64,000 nucleotides of DNA. Origin: Scytonematopsis contorta HA4267-MV1. Lineage in GTDB: Bacteria; Cyanobacteriota; Cyanobacteriia; Cyanobacteriales; Nostocaceae. Below the pieces are notes generated by a model. That model was not told where the DNA came from. It saw only the letters and a program-made list of their open reading frames with translations, and did no database searches. Each line of letters starts with the position of its first letter. Within the stretch, counting starts at the first letter, position 1. The DNA lies in contig JAHHIC010000085.1 of the NCBI GenBank assembly GCA_019359035.1, positions 88,658 through 152,657 of the forward strand, given 5' to 3'. Made by a program: the position numbers and the translations under genes. Below are positions 35,827-45,005 of this stretch, piece after piece.

Positions 35827-36107
35827 GAATTTATTTCTTAAACAGTGTAGCTTCAGTTCAAGTTACATACTTTCGGAATTACAGTAAAACTCGTGCTTAC
35901 TTATTCAAATTCGTTCGCTAATTTGAGCAAAGCCCATTTTTATGCAAGTAAATATTGAACTATTAATGAACATTTTATCTGGACTACTATTTAATTAATA
36001 GTATGTTTAAGTAAACTTTTATTTGCTAGATGAAGTATAAATCATTTCACGGTAAATAAATTAAGCATCTTCAAATTGAATACTTTTTATTTATAATAAT
36101 AAGGAAT

Positions 36108-36135
36108 GTAGAGACTAAACATGTTTAGCCTCTAC
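36108..36135. repeat. 28-bp palindrome, GTAGAGAC family (TAAACATGTTTA core)
   Basis: GTAGAGAC...GCCTCTAC with core TAAACATGTTTA and one arm mismatch, 35 bp downstream of Rpn copy 2. The inner sequence differs from other copies but keeps its own complementarity. Confidence 0.85.
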
Positions 36136-36169
36136 ATTTTGGATGAATATAACCTATCCGTTACATCCG

Positions 36170-37129
36170 TTAATCATCCGTTGCCAGATTCCTTTGTAAC
36201 CAGTTATGCAAATCCTCAATCGTGGTAAAATCCAATAAAGCTTCCCCAAGTGCTTCCAATTGAGTTACAGAAAGAGCTTGAATATTAGTAAGCACAGATT
36301 CTGGCAACTCTCCCAAGCGTTTTTTTAGTTGTCGTAGAACCAGAGACTGTCCTAGTTCCTGTTGTCCGCGTTCGTAACCTATGCGCTCGCCTGTGGTAAT
36401 GTATGTCATACTACGCTCCTGCTCAAACTGTTTAAACTCTTGCCAAAACTGTGTTTCCAATGCTTTTGGTAATATCATAACCCAATCTATAAATCGATAG
36501 AGGTTACGAATATCTTGTTCTTGCAAACCTGATTCGTAAAGTCGTCGAATCAAACTAAATTTCCAAGCTTTGCGTTCTTGAGGTTTTCGATTTGTTTGTT
36601 GTGTTTTTAAGTGTGCTAAAACAACAAGAGCAAAAAAATTATTGCTAGCTTCTAGTTCAGCCAAACGGTTATCGTAGTCCAAAAGTTTGACGCTTCCAAA
36701 TCTAAAGTTTAACTCGGTATCGGGGTAATTATAACTGTAGGTTTGCGGTCGCCATTTACGATTTTCGTCACATAAAATTGCTAAACTAATAGCAGAATGA
36801 TGATATTGGTCAAAAATGCGGAAGTTGTAAGTAAACATTCTTTCAGGAAACTCATCTTCCTTCTGTGCTTGAATTTCTATATGCACCAACAGCCAAATTT
36901 CTCCTCCTTGGATATGATAAACTTTGACTAATTTATCTGCATAGCGTTTACCTTGTTTTGATTTGCGAGAGATTTGCTGAAATTCTTTATCTAAAAATAC
37001 ATAGGGACGCTTCCAATCAATTAATGCAAATGTCTGGGGGAAAAAGAATTCCATTGCTTGAGGAAAGTAAGCTTCTAGAACTTCTTTCCAGGGGCTATCA
37101 AAATCTGCACGTTTTGTTTTCTTTGCCAT
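36170..37129 (-). CDS. Rpn-family PD-(D/E)XK nuclease-like protein (copy 2)
   Basis: 319 residues, with the same domain order and catalytic-like residues as the copy at 34855-35826. This copy has the shorter charged repeat GERIGYERGQQELGQSLVLRQLKKRLG. Scattered single-residue differences elsewhere (for example Gln for Gly in the FRIFDQYHH segment and Met for Thr in DWVMILP) suggest a recent duplication with both copies still open. Confidence 0.88.
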   Translation of the reverse strand: MAKKTKRADFDSPWKEVLEAYFPQAMEFFFPQTFALIDWKRPYVFLDKEFQQISRKSKQGKRYADKLVKVYHIQGGEIWLLVHIEIQAQKEDEFPERMFTYNFRIFDQYHHSAISLAILCDENRKWRPQTYSYNYPDTELNFRFGSVKLLDYDNRLAELEASNNFFALVVLAHLKTQQTNRKPQERKAWKFSLIRRLYESGLQEQDIRNLYRFIDWVMILPKALETQFWQEFKQFEQERSMTYITTGERIGYERGQQELGQSLVLRQLKKRLGELPESVLTNIQALSVTQLEALGEALLDFTTIEDLHNWLQRNLATDD

Positions 37130-37459
37130 GAATTTATTTTTTAAACAGAATAGTTTAAGCTCTAGTTACATACTTTTCTAATTAAACTAAAACTCATGAA
37201 AATTTTACATTGATGATTTTTTAATTAATAGTATGTTTAAGTTAACTTTTATTGGCGATTTAAAGTATAAATAATTGCTAGAACAGAGCTGATTTAAAAA
37301 ATAAATATTAAGTTTACGGAAGTGATGGGTTACGGCGCTTCATATAACTTAAAGAGCCTCCAACTAAGTTCTACAAATGCGCCTAACCCATCCTACGCAA
37401 ATTGAACTTTTATTTTATAAATGGTCTCTAATTCAAATTAATAATTCATCATTCATGAT

Positions 37460-38392
37460 TTATTTAAAATGCAACTTTTGAATTTTCAGCAACGTACATT
37501 CCCAAACCAAACGAGGTTGAGCATAACAAAGCAAAAATTTACGAGCCTGTTCTAATGCTTGGACAATATCCCCTTGATAGAAATTAAGCCAATAGGACTG
37601 TTGTAAATAATCAATTAACCAAAGTTGAGCTTCTGTATCTAGAGCTTTATCTATTTGTTTTGCTAACTCTAAAGCGCTACGAGGAGTTGCTGGTACTTTA
37701 GTAACAGATTGCAGTAACTCCGGAGAAATTGCTTGCATTTGTTCAAAAGAGGCAATAGCTTCCCCTGGACTACCTGCTGCAATATTCAAAACTGTTGGAT
37801 GCTGTAAAATATTTTCGTGTCCTGCTCGCTGCAACACTTGAGCCATTCCGGCTGTATCTAAACGGTAAAAAGGTATTTTTTGGCAGCGCGATACTAATGT
37901 TGTCAAAATTGACTCTGGGGAAGGTGCTATTAAAATCAGTGTCGCTCTTCCCGGTTCTTCCAAAGTTTTAAGTAAGGCATTAGCAGCAGATTCTGCCATT
38001 GTTTCAGCACCGTCTACTATCACTACATGTCTTGGTGCTGATAAGGGGGGACGACTAAGAAAATCTGTGATTTCGCGAACTTGTTCTAGTCGAATTATTG
38101 GTGGTGCTTTACGCTTGAGTCCTTTTTCTTGAGCTTCTTCTGGAGTTAATATTTTTCCTTGGTGCTGGTAGGTCGGTTGTACCCGTAGTAAGTCTGGGTG
38201 GTTACCGCTAGTAATACGGCTTTCATTACAATTAAACAACAATTGCACAAAACACCTAGCCGCTAAGCTTCTTCCCACCCCGTCAGCACCCATAAACAAA
38301 TATGCTGGTGCAATACGGTCTTGTTTTACCGCTTGCGTCAGCAATTCTATCGCTTGAGTTTGTCCTACGAGTGTTGCAAAGGCTTCGTTCAC
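37460..38392 (-). CDS. holB: DNA polymerase III subunit delta prime
   Basis: 310 residues of the clamp-loader AAA+ family. Residues FATLVGQTQAIELLTQAV and the P-loop-like YLFMGADGVGRSLAARCF (Arg in place of the Walker A Lys, as expected for delta prime, which does not hydrolyse ATP) are followed by VVIVDGAETMAESAANALLKTLEEPG and the SRC motif LTTLVSRCQKIPF. It loads the sliding clamp with tau and delta. tmk is about 600 bp upstream on the same strand, with a small HLIP gene between them. Confidence 0.92.
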   Translation of the reverse strand: MNEAFATLVGQTQAIELLTQAVKQDRIAPAYLFMGADGVGRSLAARCFVQLLFNCNESRITSGNHPDLLRVQPTYQHQGKILTPEEAQEKGLKRKAPPIIRLEQVREITDFLSRPPLSAPRHVVIVDGAETMAESAANALLKTLEEPGRATLILIAPSPESILTTLVSRCQKIPFYRLDTAGMAQVLQRAGHENILQHPTVLNIAAGSPGEAIASFEQMQAISPELLQSVTKVPATPRSALELAKQIDKALDTEAQLWLIDYLQQSYWLNFYQGDIVQALEQARKFLLCYAQPRLVWECTLLKIQKLHFK

Positions 38393-38501
38393 GATAGCTT
38401 GTAGTTCGTAATTACTATTTTGGGGTTGCTTTGATTTTATTCGATTTTGCCTTTTTTCACACCTTATAGTTCCACTTTAACGCTGGTACAAATATGACAG
38501 A

Positions 38502-38530
38502 AAAGAGACGCGATAAATCGCCGTCTCTAC
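38502..38530. repeat. Imperfect GTAGAGAC-family palindrome
   Basis: AGAGACGCGATAAATCGCCGTCTCTAC segment: one inserted C and an incomplete left arm compared with other copies. A single-arm relative of the C-rich elements (CCTTCCCTCGTAGGGAAGGGG then TTAGGGGTTAGGT) lies at 38634-38671. Both are in the gap between the HLIP and holB genes. Confidence 0.75.
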
Positions 38531-38675
38531 GGATTTTATTTGTATCAGGCATTTCGTGAAATGGTATTAGAGAATGTTTGGAAAGTCGAAAAATATACGT
38601 GAAACCCCTCTCAAAACCTTTATTTTCCTGTTCCCCTTCCCTCGTAGGGAAGGGGTTAGGGGTTAGGTTCTTAGT

Positions 38676-38945
<270 letters not shown>

Positions 38946-38993
38946 TCAAGTGTATTGACAAAACAAGAAAGTTATACAGGTTTATGAAAATAC

Positions 38994-39635
38994 CTATGAA
39001 TTGACCCAATTTTTGAGTTTATCGGTCAATATTTGCTGTATTTCCGCTTGCACAGCTTCTTTGGATAAGCTTCCGTCAATCTTTACAATCCTTTCGGGAT
39101 GGGATGCGTAGAGTTCAGCGTATCCTTGACGAACACGACGATGAAATTCAATTTTTTCTTGTTCAATGCGGTCTAGTCCCAGACCATCCCGCTTTTTGCG
39201 GCTAAATCCTACTTCTACCTCAACATCTAACCAAATAGTCAGGTCACTGTTTAAACCACCTGTGGCGATTTCATTTAGTTGGTGAATTAAATTCATGTCT
39301 AATGCGCGACCATAACCTTGATAAGCAACCGTCGAATCTGTGTAGCGATCGCACAGGATAAATTTGCCGGATGCTAGGTTTGGTAAGAGTTCTTGTTCGA
39401 CGTGTTGGGAACGGTCGGCTGAGTATAATAATAATTCAGTCTTACTGACTATTGGTTTGTCGTCAGATTTTTCTAACAACAAACGACGCAGCTGCAAACC
39501 TAACTCTGTTCCCCCTGGTTCACGAGTGACGATTACAGAGAAGCCCAGATTTTGCAGCCATTCACTAGTTTGCAGCATTTGGGTAGTTTTCCCGCACCCT
39601 TCTACACCTTCAAAAACAATTAATTTACCTTTCAC
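38994..39635 (-). CDS. tmk: Thymidylate kinase
   Basis: 213 residues. dTMP kinase makes dTDP for DNA synthesis. P-loop GVEGCGKTT at residues 10-18, DR(E)PGG-type motif TREPGGTELG, LLLYSADRSQHVEQ, and the DRYTDSTVAYQGYGR substrate site are all intact; a lid with RKKRDGLGLDRIE follows. tmk next to holB is a common bacterial arrangement. Confidence 0.95.
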   Translation of the reverse strand: MKGKLIVFEGVEGCGKTTQMLQTSEWLQNLGFSVIVTREPGGTELGLQLRRLLLEKSDDKPIVSKTELLLYSADRSQHVEQELLPNLASGKFILCDRYTDSTVAYQGYGRALDMNLIHQLNEIATGGLNSDLTIWLDVEVEVGFSRKKRDGLGLDRIEQEKIEFHRRVRQGYAELYASHPERIVKIDGSLSKEAVQAEIQQILTDKLKNWVNS

Positions 39636-39773
39636 CTGTACCTTTTACCTATTAGCAAATTTTGGTGCAGAGTCAAGGATATCACTCAAAGTGCGTCAAG
39701 GGCTGCGAAAATCTCTTGGAGGATGTTTGTTAAGTATCAGTATTAGCTAAAAGATGGTCGTCCCTACACATGA

Positions 39774-39930
39774 AAACCCCACCCCCAACCCCCTCCCCGC
39801 AAGCGAGGAGGGGGCTACGAAAAATAGACAATAATAGTGAAGAAATAGTGGAGATTTTTAATTTTGATAATATTTGGTGTAAATCGTAGCCCCCTCCCCG
39901 CGTGCGGGGAGGGGGTTGGGGGTGGGGTTT
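39774..39930. repeat. 157-bp element with perfect 27-bp inverted repeats (C-rich family)
   Basis: The arm at 39774-39800 (starting AAACCCCACCCCCAACCCCC) is the exact reverse complement of 39904-39930, with a 103-bp AT-rich centre and extra CCCTCC/GGAGGG pairing inside. A similar element is at 50011-50161. It fills most of the 316-bp gap between tmk and the fimbrial cluster. No gene lies inside; the structure is that of a MITE or a long RNA hairpin. Confidence 0.88.
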
Positions 39931-39951
39931 CTTATACTGGAGTGGGGTTTC

Positions 39952-40404
39952 TTATATTGGAACAAAAGTAAACTTAAAAGTATAGCTATAATTACCAGCT
40001 TTCAAACGACTACCTTTATCGACGGATAAATTAATCAAAAAAGAAGTAGTTCCCACAGGCAAAAGCAAAGGAGCATCACCAGATTTTACCGAGTTACCAT
40101 TACTATTTGTCACAGATGTAAAAGCAGAAACAGGGATAAATTCTGGCCCAGAAATTTGAATAGGAGGTGAGACAGTTAATCTAGCGGGTTGCTTGCATGT
40201 GACATTAATTTGAGTAGGAGAACCACCAGCCTCACTAAAAGTAACCAACCTTGTCGGACGAGGATTGCCCACAGTAACCAATACACCAGAATTAATTTTA
40301 GCAAAGCTACAAATTTCCGAATCTTGATTAGCTACCGCACTTTTTAATATAACGAAATTAGAAAATAGCGTTACCAGACAAATAAATAGTAAACGAAAAT
40401 TCAT
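39952..40404 (-). CDS. Secreted fimbrial-subunit-like protein
   Basis: 150 residues from the ATG at 40402-40404 (MNFRLLFICLVTLFSNFVILKSAVA). The TTG at 40408-40410 is a weaker start. The signal peptide ends near AVA-NQ. The mature part is beta-rich with Cys residues (EICSFAKI, VTCKQPA) and ends in the alternating pattern YSYTFKFTFVPI expected of a subunit donor or acceptor strand. It is the last gene of the chaperone-usher cluster, 30 bp after a related subunit gene. Confidence 0.7.
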   Translation of the reverse strand: MNFRLLFICLVTLFSNFVILKSAVANQDSEICSFAKINSGVLVTVGNPRPTRLVTFSEAGGSPTQINVTCKQPARLTVSPPIQISGPEFIPVSAFTSVTNSNGNSVKSGDAPLLLPVGTTSFLINLSVDKGSRLKAGNYSYTFKFTFVPI

Positions 40405-40434
40405 TATCAAGGATTGATGAAATTATTAAGTTAA

Positions 40435-40944
40435 TTACGGAGTAGCTGTGAGAGTCACAGTAAAGTTATAGTCTCCGGGAAGGATTTGATTACCTCCATT
40501 ATCTGCAAGCATATTGACCGTGATTTCTCCCTTAATTTCTCCATCATCATCCAAAGGTAATGGAACATTATTCGGACCTTCGGAACTAATGTTTACAACA
40601 GACGACAAGCCATTAGTGGTAGCTGTCGCAGATAAATTTGATGGTGAAAATATAGTTGTTCCTGAAATAATAGAAGTTTGTTGTGGCTTAGAAATAGTCA
40701 GATTAGCAGCACCATTACAATCGATTTGAACAGTTGCAGGAGTTCCACCGTTTTCGCTGGAGAGAACAGTAAGACCAGAATTAACTGCTAATTCTCCAGG
40801 TAAGGAATTAAAAAAAAAGCAATTTGTCGAAACTGAAGTTCTTAAAACTATTTCGCTTCCTTGAGCAATTGTATTTGTAGTAAAAATTGTGGTGAAAAAA
40901 CTTGTAATCATGACAGCAGAGCCAACAACTAAGCGATGAATCAT
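40435..40944 (-). CDS. Secreted fimbrial-subunit-like protein
   Basis: 169 residues. A signal peptide (LVVGSAVMITSFFTTIFTTNTIA) precedes a beta-rich domain with a Cys pair (STNCFFFN, VQIDCNGA) and the closing motif LPGDYNFTVTLTATP, almost the same as AGTYTFSVTVTATP of the subunit at 45006-45482. It is 312 bp downstream of the usher gene, across a repeat. Confidence 0.75.
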   Translation of the reverse strand: MIHRLVVGSAVMITSFFTTIFTTNTIAQGSEIVLRTSVSTNCFFFNSLPGELAVNSGLTVLSSENGGTPATVQIDCNGAANLTISKPQQTSIISGTTIFSPSNLSATATTNGLSSVVNISSEGPNNVPLPLDDDGEIKGEITVNMLADNGGNQILPGDYNFTVTLTATP

Positions 40945-41104
40945 GTTTTAGTATTTATCTGTAGCTTTGAGAGGAGCAATCGTTATAGATTAACCTCTGT
41001 AGAGAAAATTTGTGATGAGTAAAATCACGCAATTGCATAAATATAAAAAATATATATAGCTACTCATATATATATTTTACAAAATTCAAAACAAATCCCT
41101 TCAC

Positions 41105-41256
41105 GCTTCGTGAGGGCTAAAAGCGTAAACCCGTTTTTAACGGGTTGAAACATTGCTTAAGCGTAAATTTACCCGTTTTAACCTGTTGAAACCTTGATGT
41201 AAACACAAATTCAAACCCGTTAAAAACGGGTTTTAGCTTTTAGCCCGAACTTTAGT
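41105..41256. repeat. Hairpin group with AACCCGTT...AACGGGTT units
   Basis: AACCCGTTTTTAACGGGTT (41128-41146) is a strong hairpin. A second AACCCGTTAAAAACGGGTT follows at 41215-41233. GCTAAAAGC near 41117 and GCTTTTAGC near 41235 are complementary, so the whole 140-bp segment can fold on itself. It lies between usher and subunit genes and ends at the usher stop codon. Confidence 0.75.
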
Positions 41257-43983
41257 TCAGGGGATTGGGGTAAGTGAGTTTTTTGCTTGAAACTCTTGAT
41301 TTTCCAACTGTTGAATATTTAATTCCGTATAATAACCAGAATCATTATCTAACTTTACCTGAACATCACTAACAGACTTATCATTAATTAATAAATTATA
41401 ACTTCCTTGTTGCAAGCGTTCTAGATAATAAACCCCAGCAGTATTTGTCACAGAAAATAACCGCAATTGAGGATTATTCATAGATATAGCTTCGACCCTA
41501 GCACCAGCTATAGGATTACCTTTAGCATCAGTAACAACACCTGAAAAAGTATAAGAACGAGTTAAAGGCAATAAAACCGGAGTGTAAGAACCAGCAACAA
41601 CATCTACAGCATAATTATCATATACAGCTTGCCAATTTTCCGGAAAACCTGCTAGGTCTAAATCTAAGCGATATGTACCCGGATTTAATCGCAGCATTAT
41701 GCGTTCATCTGTAATTTGCGGCTGAAATCCTTTAATTAACCTATTATTAATGCTCAGCAAAGTATCAGCATTTTCCGTATAAACCTTCTCCCCTGAATCA
41801 AATTTGCCATTACTGTTGTCATCAAAGAAAGGTTGAATCAACAAACCACCTTGAGTCCTAAAATAGTTAGAACGTCTATCCCCCGCAGTAATTCCTCTTT
41901 GTAAACCCAAGCTAGAAACTAAATCTAAACTGAGACTTGAGTCATTAGATGTAACCGATACACCTTGATATCGCGCTCGCAGAAGCATACCTGGTAGTAC
42001 TGTAGTTGATAATGTAGCAATCAATCCCGAACCTTGAGAACCAATACTATAACCAAGTTGCGCGTCCCAAAGATAATTTCCATCAATTGCCCGTTGTTCA
42101 GAGCGATATCGCCAACCTAAAGTTAGCAAATTATTACTTGATAAGCTATTGCTCGGTAAACTGCGAGTTTCGTAATTCAATAATAACGAGTGTCCTAAAT
42201 TGAGAAAGCCATTATTTCCTGATGAATTTCCTGATAAGTTATAACTTAATTCTGAAAGAGTGCCAATTTCATTCCCACGTTGATTTAATTCTAATCTCCC
42301 AAGACGCTGTAACAAAATCCAGCGCAATCGATTTTCCGTATCTAAACTAGCACGAGCAAAAGTAAAAAAGCTTCTCCCACTAAAGTTAAGTTGTATTCCA
42401 CCCGCAGTAGCACTCCGACTATCTGTATTAGCGAATAAGCTGATATTAGGAAATATTCGCCAATCTAAATTAAAACGACTAGAAAATCTATCAGTTGTAT
42501 ATATCGCGCTGAGATTAGAAGTTGGATTGAAACGAATATCAGCGTTAATATCCCACTTGTTACCACTAAGTGCCGAGATTGCTACTTCCACTGGTAAATC
42601 GGGAGAACGGTAAAATAATTCCGCAACCCCCCTGACATTTTCGTCATACACACCACCCAAACCAAGCGTCAGATTTTCTGAAACACCCCATCTTTGTGCA
42701 ACCCCACCACGAAAATTTTGTAGAGACGCGATTAATCGCGTCTCTACATTTCGTTGCAATCCACCGGAGACAACCAAAGCTGATGTCCCCACAGGTATTT
42801 GTCCGGGTACAACCGAGTAAGTTGCTTCCCGAACTATAGGTTGAGCAGTAAGCCTACCTTCTGGGTAAAGTAAAACACGATAGTTATTACCAAGGGATTG
42901 GTTATCGCTTTTAACGTTTTCAAAGCGGTAAATCCCTGAAGAATCAACCAAAATTTCACCGACAAGTCTATCACCGAAAGATTCCACTAATCTAACTAAT
43001 GTACCTGGTTCAGTTCTACCAGAAATGGTGCGTCCAAAAGAACCAGATTGTAAACGTAAACGAGGGTCTACAAAACCGGAGCTTATCTGTTGAACTGGTG
43101 TAAATCCTTGTCTTTGAATATATGTAACACCCCAATAATCACTCGTCCCTTCACCCAGCCAAAAAGTTGGTTGAGAACCAATAATATAGTCAGCTTGATT
43201 CGTCTGTCGCAAAAATTGAGCTTCAGCAATTTTCCAAGTTCCTGTATCTTGAAAATTGGGTTGGTCTCCACGCAAAAACCAACTACCACCAAAAGCACTC
43301 CCAACAGCGAGAAAATCTCCTCTGTAAATGGTTGATGTTCCTTCTGTGGTGCTTGCATTTAGTTTTTGTTCGACTGCTGCGAAACTAAAGTTATTGGCTG
43401 AAATACGTGGTAAACCTTCCAGGACAATAAGATTTTCTGTTTGTCCGATATTTTGATTGCGTTGATTTAACCAAGGTACATCTAAATCAATGGCATACTC
43501 GATTATGTCAAACTTCGCTTTAACACCAAACAAAGTATCTAAATCTTTTATGGAAAATACTAGTCCCAGTTCTGGGTCAGTAGCAAGTTTTTTAGGGTCT
43601 ATCCGAGTGACAATTCCCGAAGACCGGACTTCTAGTTGACCATCTGGTAAAGTTTTGATACTTAAATCCAAAGTTTCCAGAACAGCATCAAATGGGACAA
43701 GCCAATTTTCCAAATCAATAGCTTGCGTACCATCTTCCAGACCTCTTACCATTACACTGGGTTTTACATTGCGTTTGCCCAGATTTAATCCTACCGGGAA
43801 TAGACCCTTCTCCAAACCTCCCCCCAAAGCAAAGAGGAGAGCTTTTGATTCCCCCCTTCCCTCATAGGGAAGGGGGATAGGGGGGTTAGGTCTTCGTCGT
43901 ATAAATGTAGCACTCACCCTAATTGAAATACTACAAAAAAAGTAAAATGCAAAAAAAGGAAGGTAAAGAAAAGTTTTTTTCAC
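41257..43983 (-). CDS. Outer-membrane usher-like protein with repeat-derived insertions
   Basis: 908 residues from the GTG at 43981-43983. An N-terminal signal (FLYLPFFAFYFFCSISIRVSA) is followed by a usher N-domain (GLEDGTQAIDLENWLVPFDAVLETLDLSI, LVFSIKDLDTLFGV), a long beta-barrel with alternating aromatic strands, a plug-like region (GRTISGRTEPGTLVRLVESFGDRLVGEILVDSSG, split here by function), and C-terminal domains (SGVVTDAKGNPIAGARVEAI, carboxypeptidase-regulatory-like). Ushers export and assemble chaperone-bound subunits. Two stretches are repeat-derived: PNPPIPLPYEGRGES near residue 32 and VETRLIASLQ near 413. The frame is intact. Confidence 0.8.
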   Translation of the reverse strand: MKKTFLYLPFFAFYFFCSISIRVSATFIRRRPNPPIPLPYEGRGESKALLFALGGGLEKGLFPVGLNLGKRNVKPSVMVRGLEDGTQAIDLENWLVPFDAVLETLDLSIKTLPDGQLEVRSSGIVTRIDPKKLATDPELGLVFSIKDLDTLFGVKAKFDIIEYAIDLDVPWLNQRNQNIGQTENLIVLEGLPRISANNFSFAAVEQKLNASTTEGTSTIYRGDFLAVGSAFGGSWFLRGDQPNFQDTGTWKIAEAQFLRQTNQADYIIGSQPTFWLGEGTSDYWGVTYIQRQGFTPVQQISSGFVDPRLRLQSGSFGRTISGRTEPGTLVRLVESFGDRLVGEILVDSSGIYRFENVKSDNQSLGNNYRVLLYPEGRLTAQPIVREATYSVVPGQIPVGTSALVVSGGLQRNVETRLIASLQNFRGGVAQRWGVSENLTLGLGGVYDENVRGVAELFYRSPDLPVEVAISALSGNKWDINADIRFNPTSNLSAIYTTDRFSSRFNLDWRIFPNISLFANTDSRSATAGGIQLNFSGRSFFTFARASLDTENRLRWILLQRLGRLELNQRGNEIGTLSELSYNLSGNSSGNNGFLNLGHSLLLNYETRSLPSNSLSSNNLLTLGWRYRSEQRAIDGNYLWDAQLGYSIGSQGSGLIATLSTTVLPGMLLRARYQGVSVTSNDSSLSLDLVSSLGLQRGITAGDRRSNYFRTQGGLLIQPFFDDNSNGKFDSGEKVYTENADTLLSINNRLIKGFQPQITDERIMLRLNPGTYRLDLDLAGFPENWQAVYDNYAVDVVAGSYTPVLLPLTRSYTFSGVVTDAKGNPIAGARVEAISMNNPQLRLFSVTNTAGVYYLERLQQGSYNLLINDKSVSDVQVKLDNDSGYYTELNIQQLENQEFQAKNSLTPIP
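42720..42747. repeat. GTAGAGAC palindrome inside the usher coding sequence
   Basis: A perfect 28-bp palindrome (core CGCGATTAATCGCG), identical to 33344-33371, lying in frame within the usher gene. It encodes VETRLIASLQ between strands of the barrel region. No frameshift or stop is produced. Confidence 0.95.
43845..43890. repeat. C-rich element arm inside the usher 5' coding region
   Basis: CCCCCCTTCCCTCATAGGGA then AGGGGGATAGGGGGGTTAGG, one arm of the family at 50011-50161. It encodes PNPPIPLPYEGRGES about 30 residues after the usher signal peptide. Confidence 0.85.
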
Positions 43984-44043
43984 GCCAAATTACACATTCT
44001 TAGAATTTACTATTGACTTCAGATAAGGCGCAATTTGCTTAAA

Positions 44044-44895
44044 TCAATGTGCTGGTATAATTAAATCAAAATTGAATGGAGTTTTTTTATTATTATTACT
44101 ATTATTATCTTCACCCCATATCAACTCACCACTCAATTGATATTTCCCAGGGTCTAAATTCAATTCATTTTTTTTAGAGCTATTTAGTATCAAATTTCTT
44201 TCACTCTCAGGTACAATTCCCACTGACATAAGTTCTCCAGTTTTGACAATCGTATTACCTTGCCTAAGAGTCCATTTAATAGATGGGTAAACAGAAATAT
44301 TGCCAGTATTACTTACTAATAACTGTAGCTTTTTTGCCTTACCGTCCCATCTTGTATTCCCTACCAGCAAATTAGGACGTATATCACCTTTTCTCACAAA
44401 CAAAGCACTTCCAACACGAGTAATAATTCTCGTGGTATTACCGTTTCCATCAGTAACTATATTTGCTTGCAAAGGTTCAGTAAAAATCATCGCTCGATAT
44501 TCCCCATTTGGTAAACTAGGAGCCAAACGCGCATTCAAACGAATTCTTCGTGTTGTTCTTGCAGGTACAACCAGTTCTCTTGGGGAAAATTGTAAATAAG
44601 GTCTTAAATCACTCGGACTAGAAGTTAAAACTTGAAACCCTAAATCTCTATCATATGTAAACGCTTCAGCATAAACACGAGCACGAAAGGTTTCATCGCT
44701 AGAATTAGTAATATTAATAACACCTTGTGCTTGACCGCGATTGCTATTGATTTCAATTTTTATTGGAGACAGATTTACCTGTGCTTTAGCAGTTCCTCCC
44801 CAAAATAAAGCAGCAGATAACACCCAACTAGTCATATTTAATACAGCACGAGTCGATACTTCCAACACTCGCACATTTCGATTCAAAAAATACAT
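44044..44895 (-). CDS. Periplasmic pili-assembly (PapD-like) chaperone
   Basis: 283 residues from the ATG at 44893-44895; a TTG 18 bp upstream (after GGAG) would add six. After a signal peptide (TSWVLSAALFWGGTAKA, cleaved near AKA-QVN), the chaperone fold is visible in LSPIKIEINSNRGQAQGVINITNSSDETFRARVYAEAF, the second strand set FSPRELVVPARTTRRIRLNARLAPSLPNGEYRAMIFTEP (Arg in the subunit-anchoring position) and a C-domain ending GKYQLSGELIWGED. Lengths and motifs fit the archaic or sigma-like chaperone families. It precedes the usher by 60 bp and should hand subunits to it. Confidence 0.82.
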   Translation of the reverse strand: MYFLNRNVRVLEVSTRAVLNMTSWVLSAALFWGGTAKAQVNLSPIKIEINSNRGQAQGVINITNSSDETFRARVYAEAFTYDRDLGFQVLTSSPSDLRPYLQFSPRELVVPARTTRRIRLNARLAPSLPNGEYRAMIFTEPLQANIVTDGNGNTTRIITRVGSALFVRKGDIRPNLLVGNTRWDGKAKKLQLLVSNTGNISVYPSIKWTLRQGNTIVKTGELMSVGIVPESERNLILNSSKKNELNLDPGKYQLSGELIWGEDNNSNNNKKTPFNFDLIIPAH

Positions 44896-44937
44896 TAAAA
44901 TCTTATTCTCCAAACATCATTAATCCTAAATACAATG

Positions 44938-45003
44938 TAGAAACGTTTATATAATGCAAAGACATTACATATAATGTAGAGACGTTACATGTAACGTCTC
45001 CGC
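44938..45003. repeat. GTAGAGAC-family palindrome cluster
   Basis: A diverged copy (GTAGAAACGTTTATATAATG...) is followed by a near-perfect palindrome at 44976-45003 (core CGTTACATGTAACG), ending 2 bp before the stop of the subunit gene. It separates the subunit gene from the chaperone gene. Confidence 0.85.
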
Positions 45004-45005
45004 GA

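Larger units (their letters stand above)
34834..37200. repeat. Tandem duplication of an Rpn gene and its flanks
   Basis: The unit of about 1.05 kb at 34834-35890 is repeated at 36149-37200. It includes the identical downstream flank (TATCCGTTACATCCGTTAAT) and a recognisable upstream flank (ATGAATTTATTT reading into the start). The genes are over 95 percent identical in protein by eye. The space between the genes (35827-36169) contains one palindrome; the 37130-37459 gap holds only diverged flank and an AT-rich stretch. Confidence 0.88.
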
